A stretch of 64,000 nt of DNA from Ricinus communis. Its lineage: Eukaryota > Streptophyta > Magnoliopsida > Malpighiales > Euphorbiaceae. Numbering within the stretch: position 1 is the first letter of the stretch; each line of letters begins with the position of its first letter. The stretch spans positions 2,452,501 through 2,516,500 of the forward strand of contig NC_063265.1 of assembly GCF_019578655.1 (NCBI RefSeq), in the 5' to 3' direction. A program made the position numbers and the translations under genes. Positions 35,228 through 45,959 of this stretch are shown piece by piece. The notes beneath the pieces were generated by a model, which saw only the letters and a list, made by a program, of their open reading frames with translations, made no database searches and was not told where the DNA came from.

Positions 35228-38183
35228 AAGTTGGTTCGGCGACTTCATAAACCGTAGCAGGTTGCTTATGATAATACTCAGTTCTTGTGATTTTTTACTT
35301 CTGTGTTTCTGTTTACTATCAGTATTTGCTCCTACAAGGCCCACAACAGGAGGTTCAACAAGATGCAAACACCCAAAATTTGGAATCACCGCAGCTAGAA
35401 GACATACAAAATTGGGATGGCCAGCAAAAGGAACTAGATCTGATTGGACTCTTCATTAGTACTACTATGTACACTTGGGTAAAAATTCATTTGGTCAGTA
35501 TGAAAATATTTTATAGGAGTAGGAATTATACTTTTACTGGATTACTATATTTTGTATTTTCACTAAGCATGTAGGGATGCTAATCTTCATTCTTTATTAG
35601 TGAAAGTCATAACATAGCTGCTAAATAATGATTGGTCTCAGGAGAAGAAGAAAATAAGAATTTATTTCAGAAATGGGAAATTAAGGAGAACTGTTCAAGG
35701 TAACATATATTTTTAACATTTTCTCTCTACATATTTAACACAAACCTATTGCATACGTAGCAGTACTAGAAACAAGAGAAGAGAAAACAACATCCCAAAA
35801 AGTAGCATGTCGTGTGATAGTTTTTAGTGCTTTTTCTTTAATGGGTTTTAGTTATTTTGTTATTTTATTGAAGTTTTGATAGTTTTTGTTGTTCTATAAT
35901 TTTGACTCTCTGTTGGCAAGATAAAAAGATATTTTATCTTTTGTTTTATTTTTCCAATTGCTAGAGTTTTTCATGTATTATTCTTGACAAGAAAACAGGA
36001 GACTACCCTGTTTGGTTGTGGTTTTATGCTAAGAAAAAAGGTTCTCCCTTTCTTAAACAGTACTACTTGTTGCATCAATTTTGTGAAAAAATAAATTGAA
36101 AAAAGAATTGTTCAAAAGACGATATGATAAGCTGATGAAGCTGGAAGAGTCAAATAGGATGTTGATGTTAATGCATTCCAACGACGTCGTTTCTAATTTA
36201 GTAATGACGACTCTATCCGCTTTCTTACATCAATAATTCCTTCTCATGGTACCATTTTCCTCGATACTACGAATCATAATTTAAATTTTAATATTTAATT
36301 TTCTTTCTTTATTTTCAAACTAAATATATTTATTTCCATAGACAAAATTATGCTGCAATCTCAACATAAAAATGAAGTGCTATTTAATCACACAACACAT
36401 ACCTATGGTGATATCGAAAATTATCTTTTTATTATTAGTCTGTCAATTCAATTGCATTAAAATTTGTTTGATTCTCTTTAAATTTTTATTTTAATATTTC
36501 AGATTTCCAATTTCTTTTCTAGAGGAAGCGTCACATTTATTTAATCAAATATTAGAAATGGAAGACGAGGTTTTAGGTCGGACTTTTACTTGTTTATTTA
36601 TTTTTTAACTGATTTTTATTTGCCATTATGTTTGAATATATGCGAGCGTATATATTTTTAAAATGATCAGTATTATAGTTTCATTTTCCTCATAAGTTGT
36701 CGAAATGTTATATCAACTGCTTGTTGCCTGCTTTTGTCATTAAATAAATAAAATTTGTGATGATTGAAATGTAAAAGTTAGTAAATTGTATCTTCTGCAC
36801 GTTTTGTTTCTATAAAGACAATATGTGATTTTAATATTATTTCTTTTTTGTCTCTCTAATTAAAGTTCTGATACTAAATTTGCACATGTTTGAATTTCTG
36901 AAATGATATTAGTATGGTACCAATTATAAATTGCAACTGCTTGAATTTAATGTTTATAACAATACAAAAAAATAGGAACCATATATTTTCTTGCCAACGC
37001 ATGAGACTTGTGCATTTTTATGCTAATAGATTTGTTAGGATGAGATTTTACTGGAATTTGGATGTTGGATGGAAATTGTATGTAATGTAACTAAATATGT
37101 TGATATAATAATTATATTAAGCAACAGCCAGATCTCTTTGTTTTTAATAGTTGTTGCTTAAAACAATGACTAATTTGATTCTTGATATCAATACTTTCAT
37201 GATTCTACTTGTATTATATCTTGAACTTTCGTCTGAAATGCTCTGCGATACAAACTAGGAGGGAGTAGCTTAATTTTCACAGGTTGCAAGGCTACTGCCC
37301 CTCGTAATTTTTCCATGTATGCCAGTAAGATTCAAACATGAAACTTGCATTAATGCTTTTTTGCCAAATTGTTCTTTTCTTCCATATCATTGATTGCTTC
37401 TCGGTTATCTATATGTCCTTTGGGAGATTTAGTTAAATTATAGAAGCAATACAAATACTAGTAAATTAATCTTCTTGTCAAATTTACAATGTAGATCATA
37501 TTACACGTTTCACGGAATATACATAAATCTAGTACAACAAAATATTTGGCTTTTTATTGTGCTTTATTTCGTAGAAAGATACGTCTGTGAGGTGACTAAT
37601 AGAAGTTTCTATTGTTATCTTGGTCCATAATTGATTGAAAAACAACATGTTTTATGTTTATCATATTGTTTATGTCAAGGTCTTTTTTAATAACTTTGAC
37701 ATTTTACAACAAGTAAGCATGAGTAATTCTTTACTCAGAGGATTGAACCTTTGGGCTTTCATTCTTTTCATTCTACTTAGATATTACTTTCCTTCTCTCT
37801 GTTTTACTCGAGGAACATATGGAAGTAAGCAATGAATTTCTATATAAAGAGTTGACACTTGCCAGCGTTGTTAAATATTATCGCTACGCAATGATGCAGT
37901 TTAGGAATCATATTTTTTAATGCCTTCTTGTCATGGCTATGATGATTTCTCCTTTTTTACTCTGATTCAGATGGAAATTTTGAATGAGTAGACGAGTAGA
38001 TGAGGTTGTAAATATTGATAACTATGAGACACACTAAGACTTTTATGACTGGTTTATCAATTTTCACTTAGTTGCATGATTCTATTCCATATGTGAGAAG
38101 GAAAAGAAAGCTAGAGTGCTGAGTATGATTCATTCAGACCACTTGCGGCTAAATTTGAATAGGTCTAGCCATCTGATTGAGAG
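35228..38183 (+). pseudogene. Unidentified spliced gene remnant in module S, arm 2
   Basis: The same exon-like blocks as in arm 1, here on the plus strand: 35,228 (after TTTGCAG; KLVRRLHK then stop), 35,340-35,420 (QQEVQQDANTQNLESPQLED), near 36,521-36,573 (EASHLFNQILEMEDE, then GT), near 37,680-37,711 (ending DILQQ, then GTAAG) and 38,091-38,183 (the KESWSVEYDSFRPL block, here with a Trp codon turned to TAG and the acceptor AG changed to AT). Family not recognised. The repeated preservation of the exon borders in both arms supports a real spliced ancestor. Confidence 0.45.
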
Positions 38184-38451
38184 GTATGATTTCCCTTTTC
38201 TTGATATTTTCCTTCTCCGACATCGGTGGGTAGCAAGTTTGATTTAGGAGAACTCAAGGATTTGTTGTGAAAAAATTTATCTTTTAAAACATGTATTTTA
38301 ATGAAAAATGCACTAAATTCAAGATCGTAAGACTATGATAACTTGCTCTTGAGCTTACTCTTTATGTGTAGCTCGTTCGCTTAGTTAGAACCTAGAAAGT
38401 GCTACTTTATTTTAGAAATTCGAGGATGGACTTTTATAAGGGTGGAAGATT

Positions 38452-39400
38452 GTAACACCTAGATGTCCTGGACCTCAAGATCAATCTTTGGTCCGATGGG
38501 TCTATGGGTACTTATAGGAAAAATTTAGAGTAATCTAAATTTTATCGTTTAATGAATTCGTGTTGATATGTTAGGACTACTTTGATGACAGAGTTGTTTT
38601 TTTAAACATTTTTATGAGAAAATGATTAAATAATTGGAATTTAATTGTAGTAGTTCATACGTTTTATTTTAGAGTTTTAAATAAATTAAGCATATACAGT
38701 TAAAATGGCACTTTGATCCAATGGTTGACTTATGGCTATTTTTCTAAGGACTACCCAATAGATTTTTGTAAACTAGAATTAGGGATCTTCCTTTTTCTTT
38801 GAATTGATTTCTAGTTTGATGATTGAATTGAATTGGTTGCGATATAGTATGATGAAGATTATTGTGTTTATTGTATGGGGATGGGCAATAGATAACCCTA
38901 ATTTGTCTATTTATGATTAGATAACCTGAAGTCACTAAGCATGGTGCATGGAGCTTATTTATGGAGCATCATACTGTGAGTAGTATACTATATACATATG
39001 TATGTATATGCGTTATCCCCTCCCATTTGCATTAAGCATGCCTTTAAATGCGAATGAGATTGATGTTACTAAGTGATCAATATGATATGTGTGCATGCAT
39101 TGTGTGAAAATTTGATTTTAATTGCTTAGCGGGATTGAGTTGAACCTCCTAGACGATGGGGCAATCATCAGACCATCTGTGTTGAGGGTGCAAGCTTGAG
39201 GAATAATATTAGTCTAGAAGTGCTTTGTTACCTCGACTATTGTTGCTTGCTGTTTATCAATATTGATGTGATTGTTTATGCTTATATTATTTTGATGCTA
39301 ATTGGATAGGGAAAGTAGGGACCTCTTGATGTCCAAGAGATTCTTGATGGATTACTAGAGGGTTCAAAAATCTGATATTCAGAGAATCATGGTCTATTAG
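38452..39400. repeat. Module E, inverted copy (LTR start)
   Basis: It starts TGTAACACC, a common plant LTR start, and continues with blocks that match inverted segments of the other E copies: 38,480-38,660 with 6,560-6,330 and 26,360-26,210; 38,700-38,830 with 24,515-24,395; 39,000-39,240 with 7,500-7,250; 39,300-39,400 with 26,700-26,640. No coding sequence is present. Confidence 0.6.
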
Positions 39401-39409
39401 AGTTGAAAT

Positions 39410-39610
39410 AAATAATAATTGACTGAAAAACACTGTTATGTTTATTCCATCTATCTCAAGGTATTTATACAAGATACCTAGACCTATTTAAGGTAGTCAA
39501 CTATATAGAAATAATTACAAGAAAGGTAAGTCAACTATATAGGAATAATTACATGAAATAAATAGAGGAATATTACAGCTATAATTAATAGGAATGAGGG
39601 CTTTCCTATA
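39410..39610. repeat. Short LTR-like fragment with direct repeats
   Basis: The sequence ggtatttatacaagatacc near 39,460 and two copies of gtcaactatatagaaataattaca (near 39,497 and 39,531) resemble the U3/R region of copia-type LTRs. It separates the E module from the gypsy integrase relic. Confidence 0.35.
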
Positions 39611-39611
39611 A

Positions 39612-40395
39612 ACGGATGGACAAACAGAGGTAGTTAATAGGATTTTTTCACATCTATTAAGGGCAATCATTCAAAAAAATTTGAACAATTAGGAAGAATG
39701 TTTGCCATATGTTGAGTTTGCATACAATAAGAGTATTCATACTACAACAAATTGTTCACCTTTTGAGGTTGTATATGGGTAAAATCCATTAACTCCTATG
39801 GATTTATTACCATTGACCATTAAAAAGGCTAATTACGAAGACAAGCAAAAGCCTGAATTTGTTAAAAGCTTACATGAGAGGATGCATACTCAAATAGAGA
39901 AAATAACTCAACAATATGAAAGCCAACACAATAAGGGTAGAAAGTATTTGAACTCAGTAATTGGGTTTGGGTGCATTTGAGGAAGGAAAAATTTCCAAGC
40001 CAAAGGAAGTCTAAGTTGATGCCATAAGGAATGGGCCATTCCAAGTCCTTCAAAAAATTAATGACAATGCATACAAGCTAGACTTGCCAAGTGAGTATGA
40101 TAATGTGAGTGCTTCTTTTAATATTGATGATCTTTCTTTATTTGATGTAGGTGATGAAGTTGATAGTGAGGCTTATTCAAGGACGAATCCCTTCAAAGAG
40201 AGAGGGAATGATGCAACAAAAACAAGAACTATAAATGATCCTTTAAGCATTTGAGGAGGTCTACTGACAATATCCAAGTCCAAAAGGATGCAAGAAGATT
40301 TTTTGGGCTTAATTAAAGATATTTGGAGTGTTCAAATACAACAAGGCTCAACCTGAAGGCTTAGGAGTGCAAAGAGGGATCAAAATCATCAATTT
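39612..40395 (+). pseudogene. Ty3/gypsy integrase C-terminal relic
   Basis: From 39,612 the plus strand reads TDGQTEVVNR, the end of the retroviral-type integrase core in Ty3/gypsy Pol, followed by CLPYVEFAYNKSIHTTTNCS, PFEVVYG and NPLTPMDLLPL. Then come a chromodomain-less C-terminal region (WVHLRKEKFP), and a tail with LFDVGDEVDSEAYSRTNPFK and MQEDFLGLIKD. Several stops (for example after NN near 39,690, at VYG-stop near 39,780, and near 39,978) and frameshifts make it inactive. Upstream Pol domains are absent; the piece is cut off by the LTR-like fragment before it. Confidence 0.8.
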
Positions 40396-40735
40396 AGTGT
40401 GATAAGTTTGGGCTGAACTTAAGGGTCCAATCCAATTTGGTGTAGGTGATGAAGTTGACAATGAGGCTGATTCGAGGACAAATCCATTCAAGGAGAGAGG
40501 GAATGATGCAACGAAGACAAGAACTATAAATGATCCTTTGAGCATTCGAGGAGGTCCAATGACAAGATCGAAGTCTAAAAGGATGCAAGAAGCTTTGTTA
40601 GGCTTAATTAAAGACATTTGGAGTATTCAAACACAACAAGGCTCAACCCAAGGCTTAGGATTACAAAAAGAGACCAAAATTATCAATTTAGTGCAATAAG
40701 TTTGGGCCGAACTTAAGGTCCAATATAACTCATTT
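40146..40735. repeat. 295-bp tandem duplication in the gypsy tail
   Basis: The word tgtaggtgatgaagttga occurs at 40,146 and 40,441. The following about 290 bases are the same apart from scattered changes and small indels (both copies carry ggatgcaagaagattt/ctttg and agtttgggc endings). The duplication includes the C-terminal coding end and its downstream untranslated region. The second unit has fewer stops than the first. Confidence 0.85.
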
Positions 40736-40739
40736 GAAG

Positions 40740-41200
40740 CCTTTTTATTTGCATTTCTAGGTCTTATTAGGTATTCTTAAGTAAAGGTGCAATTAGTTAT
40801 CATTTGGAGTTACAAAATGCATGTAGATGATTAGTTGCCATTTGTGAGTTACAAAATGAGTGCAATCAATGTAAAAGTAACCATTTTTAATGAGTTTTAA
40901 GTGGAGATTAAAGGGAAAAACATGGGAGCTAAAAAAACATACATTTAGGGTTCTTTATCTTGTTTTGGCTATAAATATCAAAGCAAAATTCGTTTGTAAA
41001 TAATCCATTAATCAATGATCATCTTTATTTGCTCTTTGTGAGTGTTTTTACTTAAGTTCTTGCACAAACTTTGAATTTATAAACTATCTTTTAGTTTGTG
41101 GCATTCTCTAACCATAGTGTCATGTTTGATTCTTAATTTATCAAATCAAACTTGGTTTATGGCATTTGAAGTTGAATTCAAGTGCTAGTTTTCCCTAACT
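40740..41200 (+). repeat. Probable 3' LTR portion of the gypsy relic
   Basis: Downstream of the integrase tail lies LTR-like sequence with a TATA-type element (ctataaatat at 40,969-40,978), followed by a tcatctttatttgctctttgtgagtg stretch as expected of an R/U5 region. The exact ends were not found and there is no partner LTR in the window. Confidence 0.45.
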
Positions 41201-41219
41201 TCACTTAAGGAGATCTTTG

Positions 41220-43790
41220 GAATTTAGAATCATCTTGACTGGAGGGTGTTTTCTGGCATTCCATATGTATCATAAACACACGTGTTAAGTTAAAGTGTTT
41301 GGAAGCGGCAATCATAGGCACCGATCTAATGCTTGGACAAATGCGAAGAAAGAAAATTAGTTGACCGAGTATTGATATCAGTCTCCGAATGATCATGGAT
41401 GAATCTTTTGGAGGGAATTGTGAACGATGAGAATTAAGGCATGCCAAAGTTTTCCTATTCAAGAATTGCACCATTGGAGTCTCCTTCATTCCTTGTTCCT
41501 CTAAGCATGAGGACTCTTGATTACACAATGATTGGAGTAAAGAATCATGGGAGCACAATTGACAAGCTTGACTGGTGGCATTGGGGCGTGACTTGATGAT
41601 CAAGTAGGAGAAGATGCATATCCACGTGCATGATGAAGAAATCACGTTACTCTTGATTAATCCAAGCGGGAATGCATGCATTTTGATGTTTGGGACGCAT
41701 ATAATGAAGTAATTTGAGCCGAAGTGTATTAAGTATGCCTGCACGGATTTCCCCATGCGAGTTTCTACCGGTATTACACTTAGGTTTGCGTCTCGTCTTT
41801 GCTTGATCATCAATTCACACCCTAATGTCATCGGTCAAGACTGTGTTTCCATGATTCCTCACGCCAATCCTTGTTTCACTAGGAGTCCTCATGCCTAGAG
41901 TAATAAGGAATGATAGAGACCCTAATGGTGCAAATCCTTAATTGGAATATTGGAGCATGCCTCGATTCTTAATTAGAGAGATTAGAAAGACTAGAACGAG
42001 ATGCATAAAAGAAATTAACAAAATGACACGCATAAAGGATATGAACAAAATTGAGAACATAGGTATGATTTCGAATCCAATAAGGAAAGAAATCACAAGC
42101 ACTTTGATGTTTTCCATACGGTGGGGTAAGGATCAAATCCAATTGATTTAAAGACAAGGGTACAAAGAATAGAAAATAAATGAAGGACATGAAAGATAAG
42201 TCTAGGTTTGCTAGTGCGAGTTCTGATAAGTTGGCAAAGTTCTTAAAAGAGCCCATAACTTGATCTCGCACATGGTAGAAAACTAAGATAATATGCTCAC
42301 TAGCCTTAAATATTCGGTTGCATAGCACGCATTCCATAAAAAGAAGAAACTAAAAGCTAAATATGAATAAATCAATAAAGGAAGATGAATAAATTAAAGT
42401 CAAATCAAGAAATATAGAGTAGTTGGATAGTCAACAAATCTCATTGTCTCAAATTTAATGAGCTAGCTTAATGAAAACAAGGAAAAATTCACATAGGCAT
42501 GCCTAGTAACATTCCAGCACAAATTACTTCATTATATGCATCTTAGACATTAAAAAGCACGCATTCCAGCTTGGATTAAGTGATGGCATCTTGATTTCTC
42601 CCTTAAGCGTGTGGATTTGCATCTCGTCTTGGTTGATCATCAAGTCACGCTCCAATGCAACTAGTCAAGCTTATCAATTGTGTTCCCATGATTCCTTAAG
42701 CCATTCCTTGTGTCATTAGGAGTCCTTGTGCCTAGAGAAACAAGGAATGATGGAGACCCCAATGGTGTAAATCCTGAATCAGAATATTGGGTGTGCCTCG
42801 AGGAAATCCACACGCGTAAGGGAGAAATCATATTATTTTCAATTAATCCAAGCATAATACAAGCGGGAATGTGAGCATTTTCATGTTTGGGATGCATATA
42901 ATGAAGTAATTTGGGTAGGAGTATAATTAAGTAAGTGCACGTGAATTTTTCATTATTTCTTCATTAAGCTGGCTTATAAATTTTGGGACTAGGAGAGTTG
43001 TTGACCAGTCAACTCCTCTCCAATTCTTGATTTGACTTTAGTTTATTCATCTTTCTTTATTTATTTTTCCACATTTAGGTTCTAGTTTCTTCTTCTTATG
43101 GAATAAGAGCTTTCTCACTATGAAAACTGCATGCAACTGAATACTTGATGCTACTGAGCATATTATTTCAGTTTTCTACCGTGTGGGAAATGAAGTTATG
43201 GGTTCCTTCAAGAACCTTGTGGACTTATCACCACTCATACTAGTGAACATAGACTCTTCGCTCAGTCCTTTCTTTCGTTTGTGTTCTTTGTCTACCCTTT
43301 TATTTAAATCAATTCGATTTGATCATTGTTTGTGTTCTTTGTCTACCCTTTTATTTAAATCAATTTGATTTTATCATTACGCTTAGCCACATCGAAGAGA
43401 ACCAAAACTTTTGATTTCTTTCCTTATCGGATCTGAAATCCTATCTATGTAATCATTTTGTTTATCTATTTTGTGCCTCTCTTTTTAATCTTTGTATAGT
43501 ATGATGATTTTGTATTATTTAGGGAGCATAAACATGAGTGTTAAGTGAAAGAGCGTGGAAGTGGCAATTTTAGGCACTGATCCAATGCTTAGACAAATGC
43601 GAACAACAAAAATAAGTTGATCAAGTATTGATATCATTTTTCGAATGATATCGAATGAATCTTTTGGAGGAAAGAGGGAATGATGAGAATCTAAGCACGA
43701 CCAAATTTTTTGATTCAGGATTTTCACCATTAGAGTCTCCATCATTCCTTGTTCCTCTAGGCATGAGAACTCCTGATGACATAAGGATTT
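41220..43790. repeat. Nested fold-back repeat complex
   Basis: One palindrome has arms of about 41,440-41,600 and 41,800-41,950 (cattggagtctccttcattcc against ggaatgatagagaccctaatgg). A second, larger one has arms of about 42,060-42,620 and 42,795-43,480 (for example ctcgcacatggtagaaaact near 42,265 against ttttctaccgtgtgggaaat near 43,175). Outer units at 41,260-41,520 and 43,525-43,775 are in direct orientation, and 41,850-41,950 and 42,690-42,790 are also direct repeats. Open stretches of up to 208 codons exist but share one repeated peptide theme (SPSFLVPLG, RTPDDT), so they look like transposon-derived sequence and not a gene. Confidence 0.65.
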
Positions 43791-43799
43791 TCGAAACTA

Positions 43800-44100
43800 A
43801 TATTCCACAAGGTCAGCCTATCAGTCTCTTTTTTCCATATTTCACAGATCAACATTCTTACAGGACAAACTGGCTCATAATTAAGTGTTTTTTTTTCTGA
43901 CAGAGAGCTGGCTGCAAAATTAAGACTCCAGAAAGTTGTATCATCATTTTATATGAACATGAAATTCAAGATTTTACATTTACATTTCCTTCTCCCAGGT
44001 CACTTTACAACAACTCAGTAGCATAAGCTCAGCAAGACCTGAGTGGAGCAGTAATGAGAAACAACAGTGCAAAAGAAGACAATTTTTTTTCTCAGGACCT
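43800..44100. other. 3' flank of the ALKBH2-like gene
   Basis: No gene is seen. It probably holds the 3' untranslated region of the minus-strand dioxygenase gene that ends at 44,102. The repeat complex ends at about 43,790, so repetitive DNA comes to within 300 bases of the coding sequence. Confidence 0.4.
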
Positions 44101-44101
44101 T

Positions 44102-45959
44102 TTAGAGTACATGCCTAAAGGTAAGGTTAATTCTAGTCGCCTCGGCTTTTGCACGCTTAGGCACAGAGTGAAGCCAATCCCTTTGTGTATTACCTTTCAT
44201 CACCAATAGTGATCCATGCTTTAGTGTGAAAGAATGTTGATCGACATGGCTGCTTTTCTTTAATCGTTTTCTATCAGGTTCATCATCACATCTTCTTTCT
44301 GCCGCTAGCACCAAAAGACAACCATCAAATTAAACTCCAGCTAATCAATTTACAACAATGAACATCTCGAATTGATAGAATCAAAACCATCAAAACAAAC
44401 CAGCACATGCAGGATTACAAAATAAAGTAGAGTCATCAGCTTTACAGTTCACAATCTCTCAAACATGAAAACTAACAAAACGAATCGAGATGATTCAGAC
44501 ATCTCACAGTACCTTTCGATTTACTTTGTCTCTTCTTCAGCAAGAACTCACGTTCACATCCAAAGGAAACGGAGGCAATTTCTGGAGTTGGTCCATAAAG
44601 TTTCTCATCATCAGCATGCCAACCAACATTGTCATTCCCCCCTTTATACCTATTAAGCAGTAGGCTGTTAAATCTACTCCCAGGAAGTGCTCTATGAACC
44701 TTCAGGGTACAAGTGAGAAAAAGAAAACAACCAATGATCATTAATTCCGAAGAGGAAAGAAAAAATAAACAAGTCAGAACGAATAATCAGTAGGATTTCT
44801 GGCAAAATATTTTGGAAACAGCATTCTTACAGCTTCCAAAATGTCCTTCAGTGGAGGATAATCATCCCAGGAGTAGACATGCGGCTTATATCCACTGTAA
44901 ATCAATTCTGGCAATCCTGGACTTGCAACATAACAAGTGTCCCTAGGCTGCAGAGATGAGTATACCTTGTACAATTAGCAAAGACATGCAAATTCACCAA
45001 CAAACATACTGTGAAATGGAAAACGACTCAACAATAATTAGTACTCAACATAAATTATGCATGGTGAGCAATAATTTGCAGGTACATGTCTGAGTTTTCC
45101 AGCCAATTCTAAAGTTTGTTCAATTATTAGACCCCTAAAAGCAGGAATATACCTTAATTTCTTAAAAGATATTAACATCCCAAAGAATAGCCACTGGCTG
45201 CACCACAGAAATCTTGAAAAGTTTTACGAGAACACAGGAGACATCCCTGCATTTGTCTACACAATATTTTTCATACCTATACCCATGAAAGTAACTACTA
45301 AATATGATCATATTAGCATACACAATACAAATGCTGAAACAATACTCGGTATTCTCAACCCAACCTCCTTTTCCTCCATCACCTTTTCCTTGCCAATCAA
45401 CTACTAAGTTTACTCTAACCCTTCTTTTCTACAATTCAAACTAAAACATGTAACTCTAATTCTTTGATTCTAAATCCCCTATCCAAATACTACATTAAAT
45501 ATGCAAAAGTTAACTAAACATTAGGTGACAATAACATGCTCAATTGACTTCTGCATGCAATGAGAGTAATACAAGAAAATTCCTCTCAAATTAATGTTAT
45601 GTATAGTAGACAAAAACTAATTAAACAACACCACAAAAAACAACCCAAAGATATTCTCAGATAAAGAAAAACAAATTTACAATGTTAGAGAAAAAGGGAG
45701 AGAATAGAGATAAAACCTGAACACATGAGCGACCAAAGATACGAAGAGTGGGTCTAGTCCAAGGGATATGAGAGTCGAGATAATTGAAGAATTCCCATGA
45801 GTCATCAAAAGATAAAAACCTTGGGATGTAGAGAACTTCACTTCCATTCCCAAGATCTAAGGTTTTTACTTGTTTTTCCTTTTCATCTCCCCCATTAGCT
45901 TTAGGATTCCTTGGCTGCGACACTGGCTTGAACTTGGAGCTCATTGCACCTATACCCAC
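44102..45959 (-). CDS. ALKBH2: ALKBH2-type DNA oxidative demethylase (AlkB family dioxygenase)
   Basis: Fe(II)/2-oxoglutarate dioxygenase predicted to remove alkyl groups such as 1-methyladenine and 3-methylcytosine from DNA in the nucleus. Four exons with GT-AG introns: 45,959-45,717, 44,947-44,831, 44,699-44,513 and 44,304-44,102, total 750 bases, 249 residues. Junctions keep frame (CVQ/PRDT, EA/VHRAL, and an Ala codon split G/CG). Exon 3 carries NRYKGGNDNVGWHADDEKLY with the iron-binding HxD. Exon 4 has the distal His in WLHSVPKR and the 2-oxoglutarate-binding RxNxTFR (RINLTFR) at the C-terminus. The N-terminus has a basic, low-complexity stretch. A second Met at codon 6 could be the start. 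No lesion seen. It stands alone between repeat regions. Confidence 0.9.

Larger units (their letters stand above)
32690..38280. repeat. Module S, arm 2 of the 5 kb inverted repeat
   Basis: Reverse-complement partner of 9,600-14,580. It is longer because it contains about 1.1 kb not found in arm 1 (about 33,331-34,430), and it lacks the 620 bp segment of arm 1. It follows FGGY copy 5 directly, after a 400 bp gap at 32,290-32,690 that starts with a CTGTTTGGCTAAGC-like MITE end. Confidence 0.85.

Noticed and set aside
41205..41831. A 208-codon minus-strand open frame, the longest in the window
   Set aside because: It lies within the fold-back repeats and its peptide is repeated in related frames at 42,661-42,897 and 43,515-43,745. 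It has no recognisable domain, so it looks like open repeat sequence and not a gene.
44465..44656. A 63-codon plus-strand frame
   Set aside because: It is the reverse of ALKBH2-like exon 3, which has clear family motifs and splice sites.
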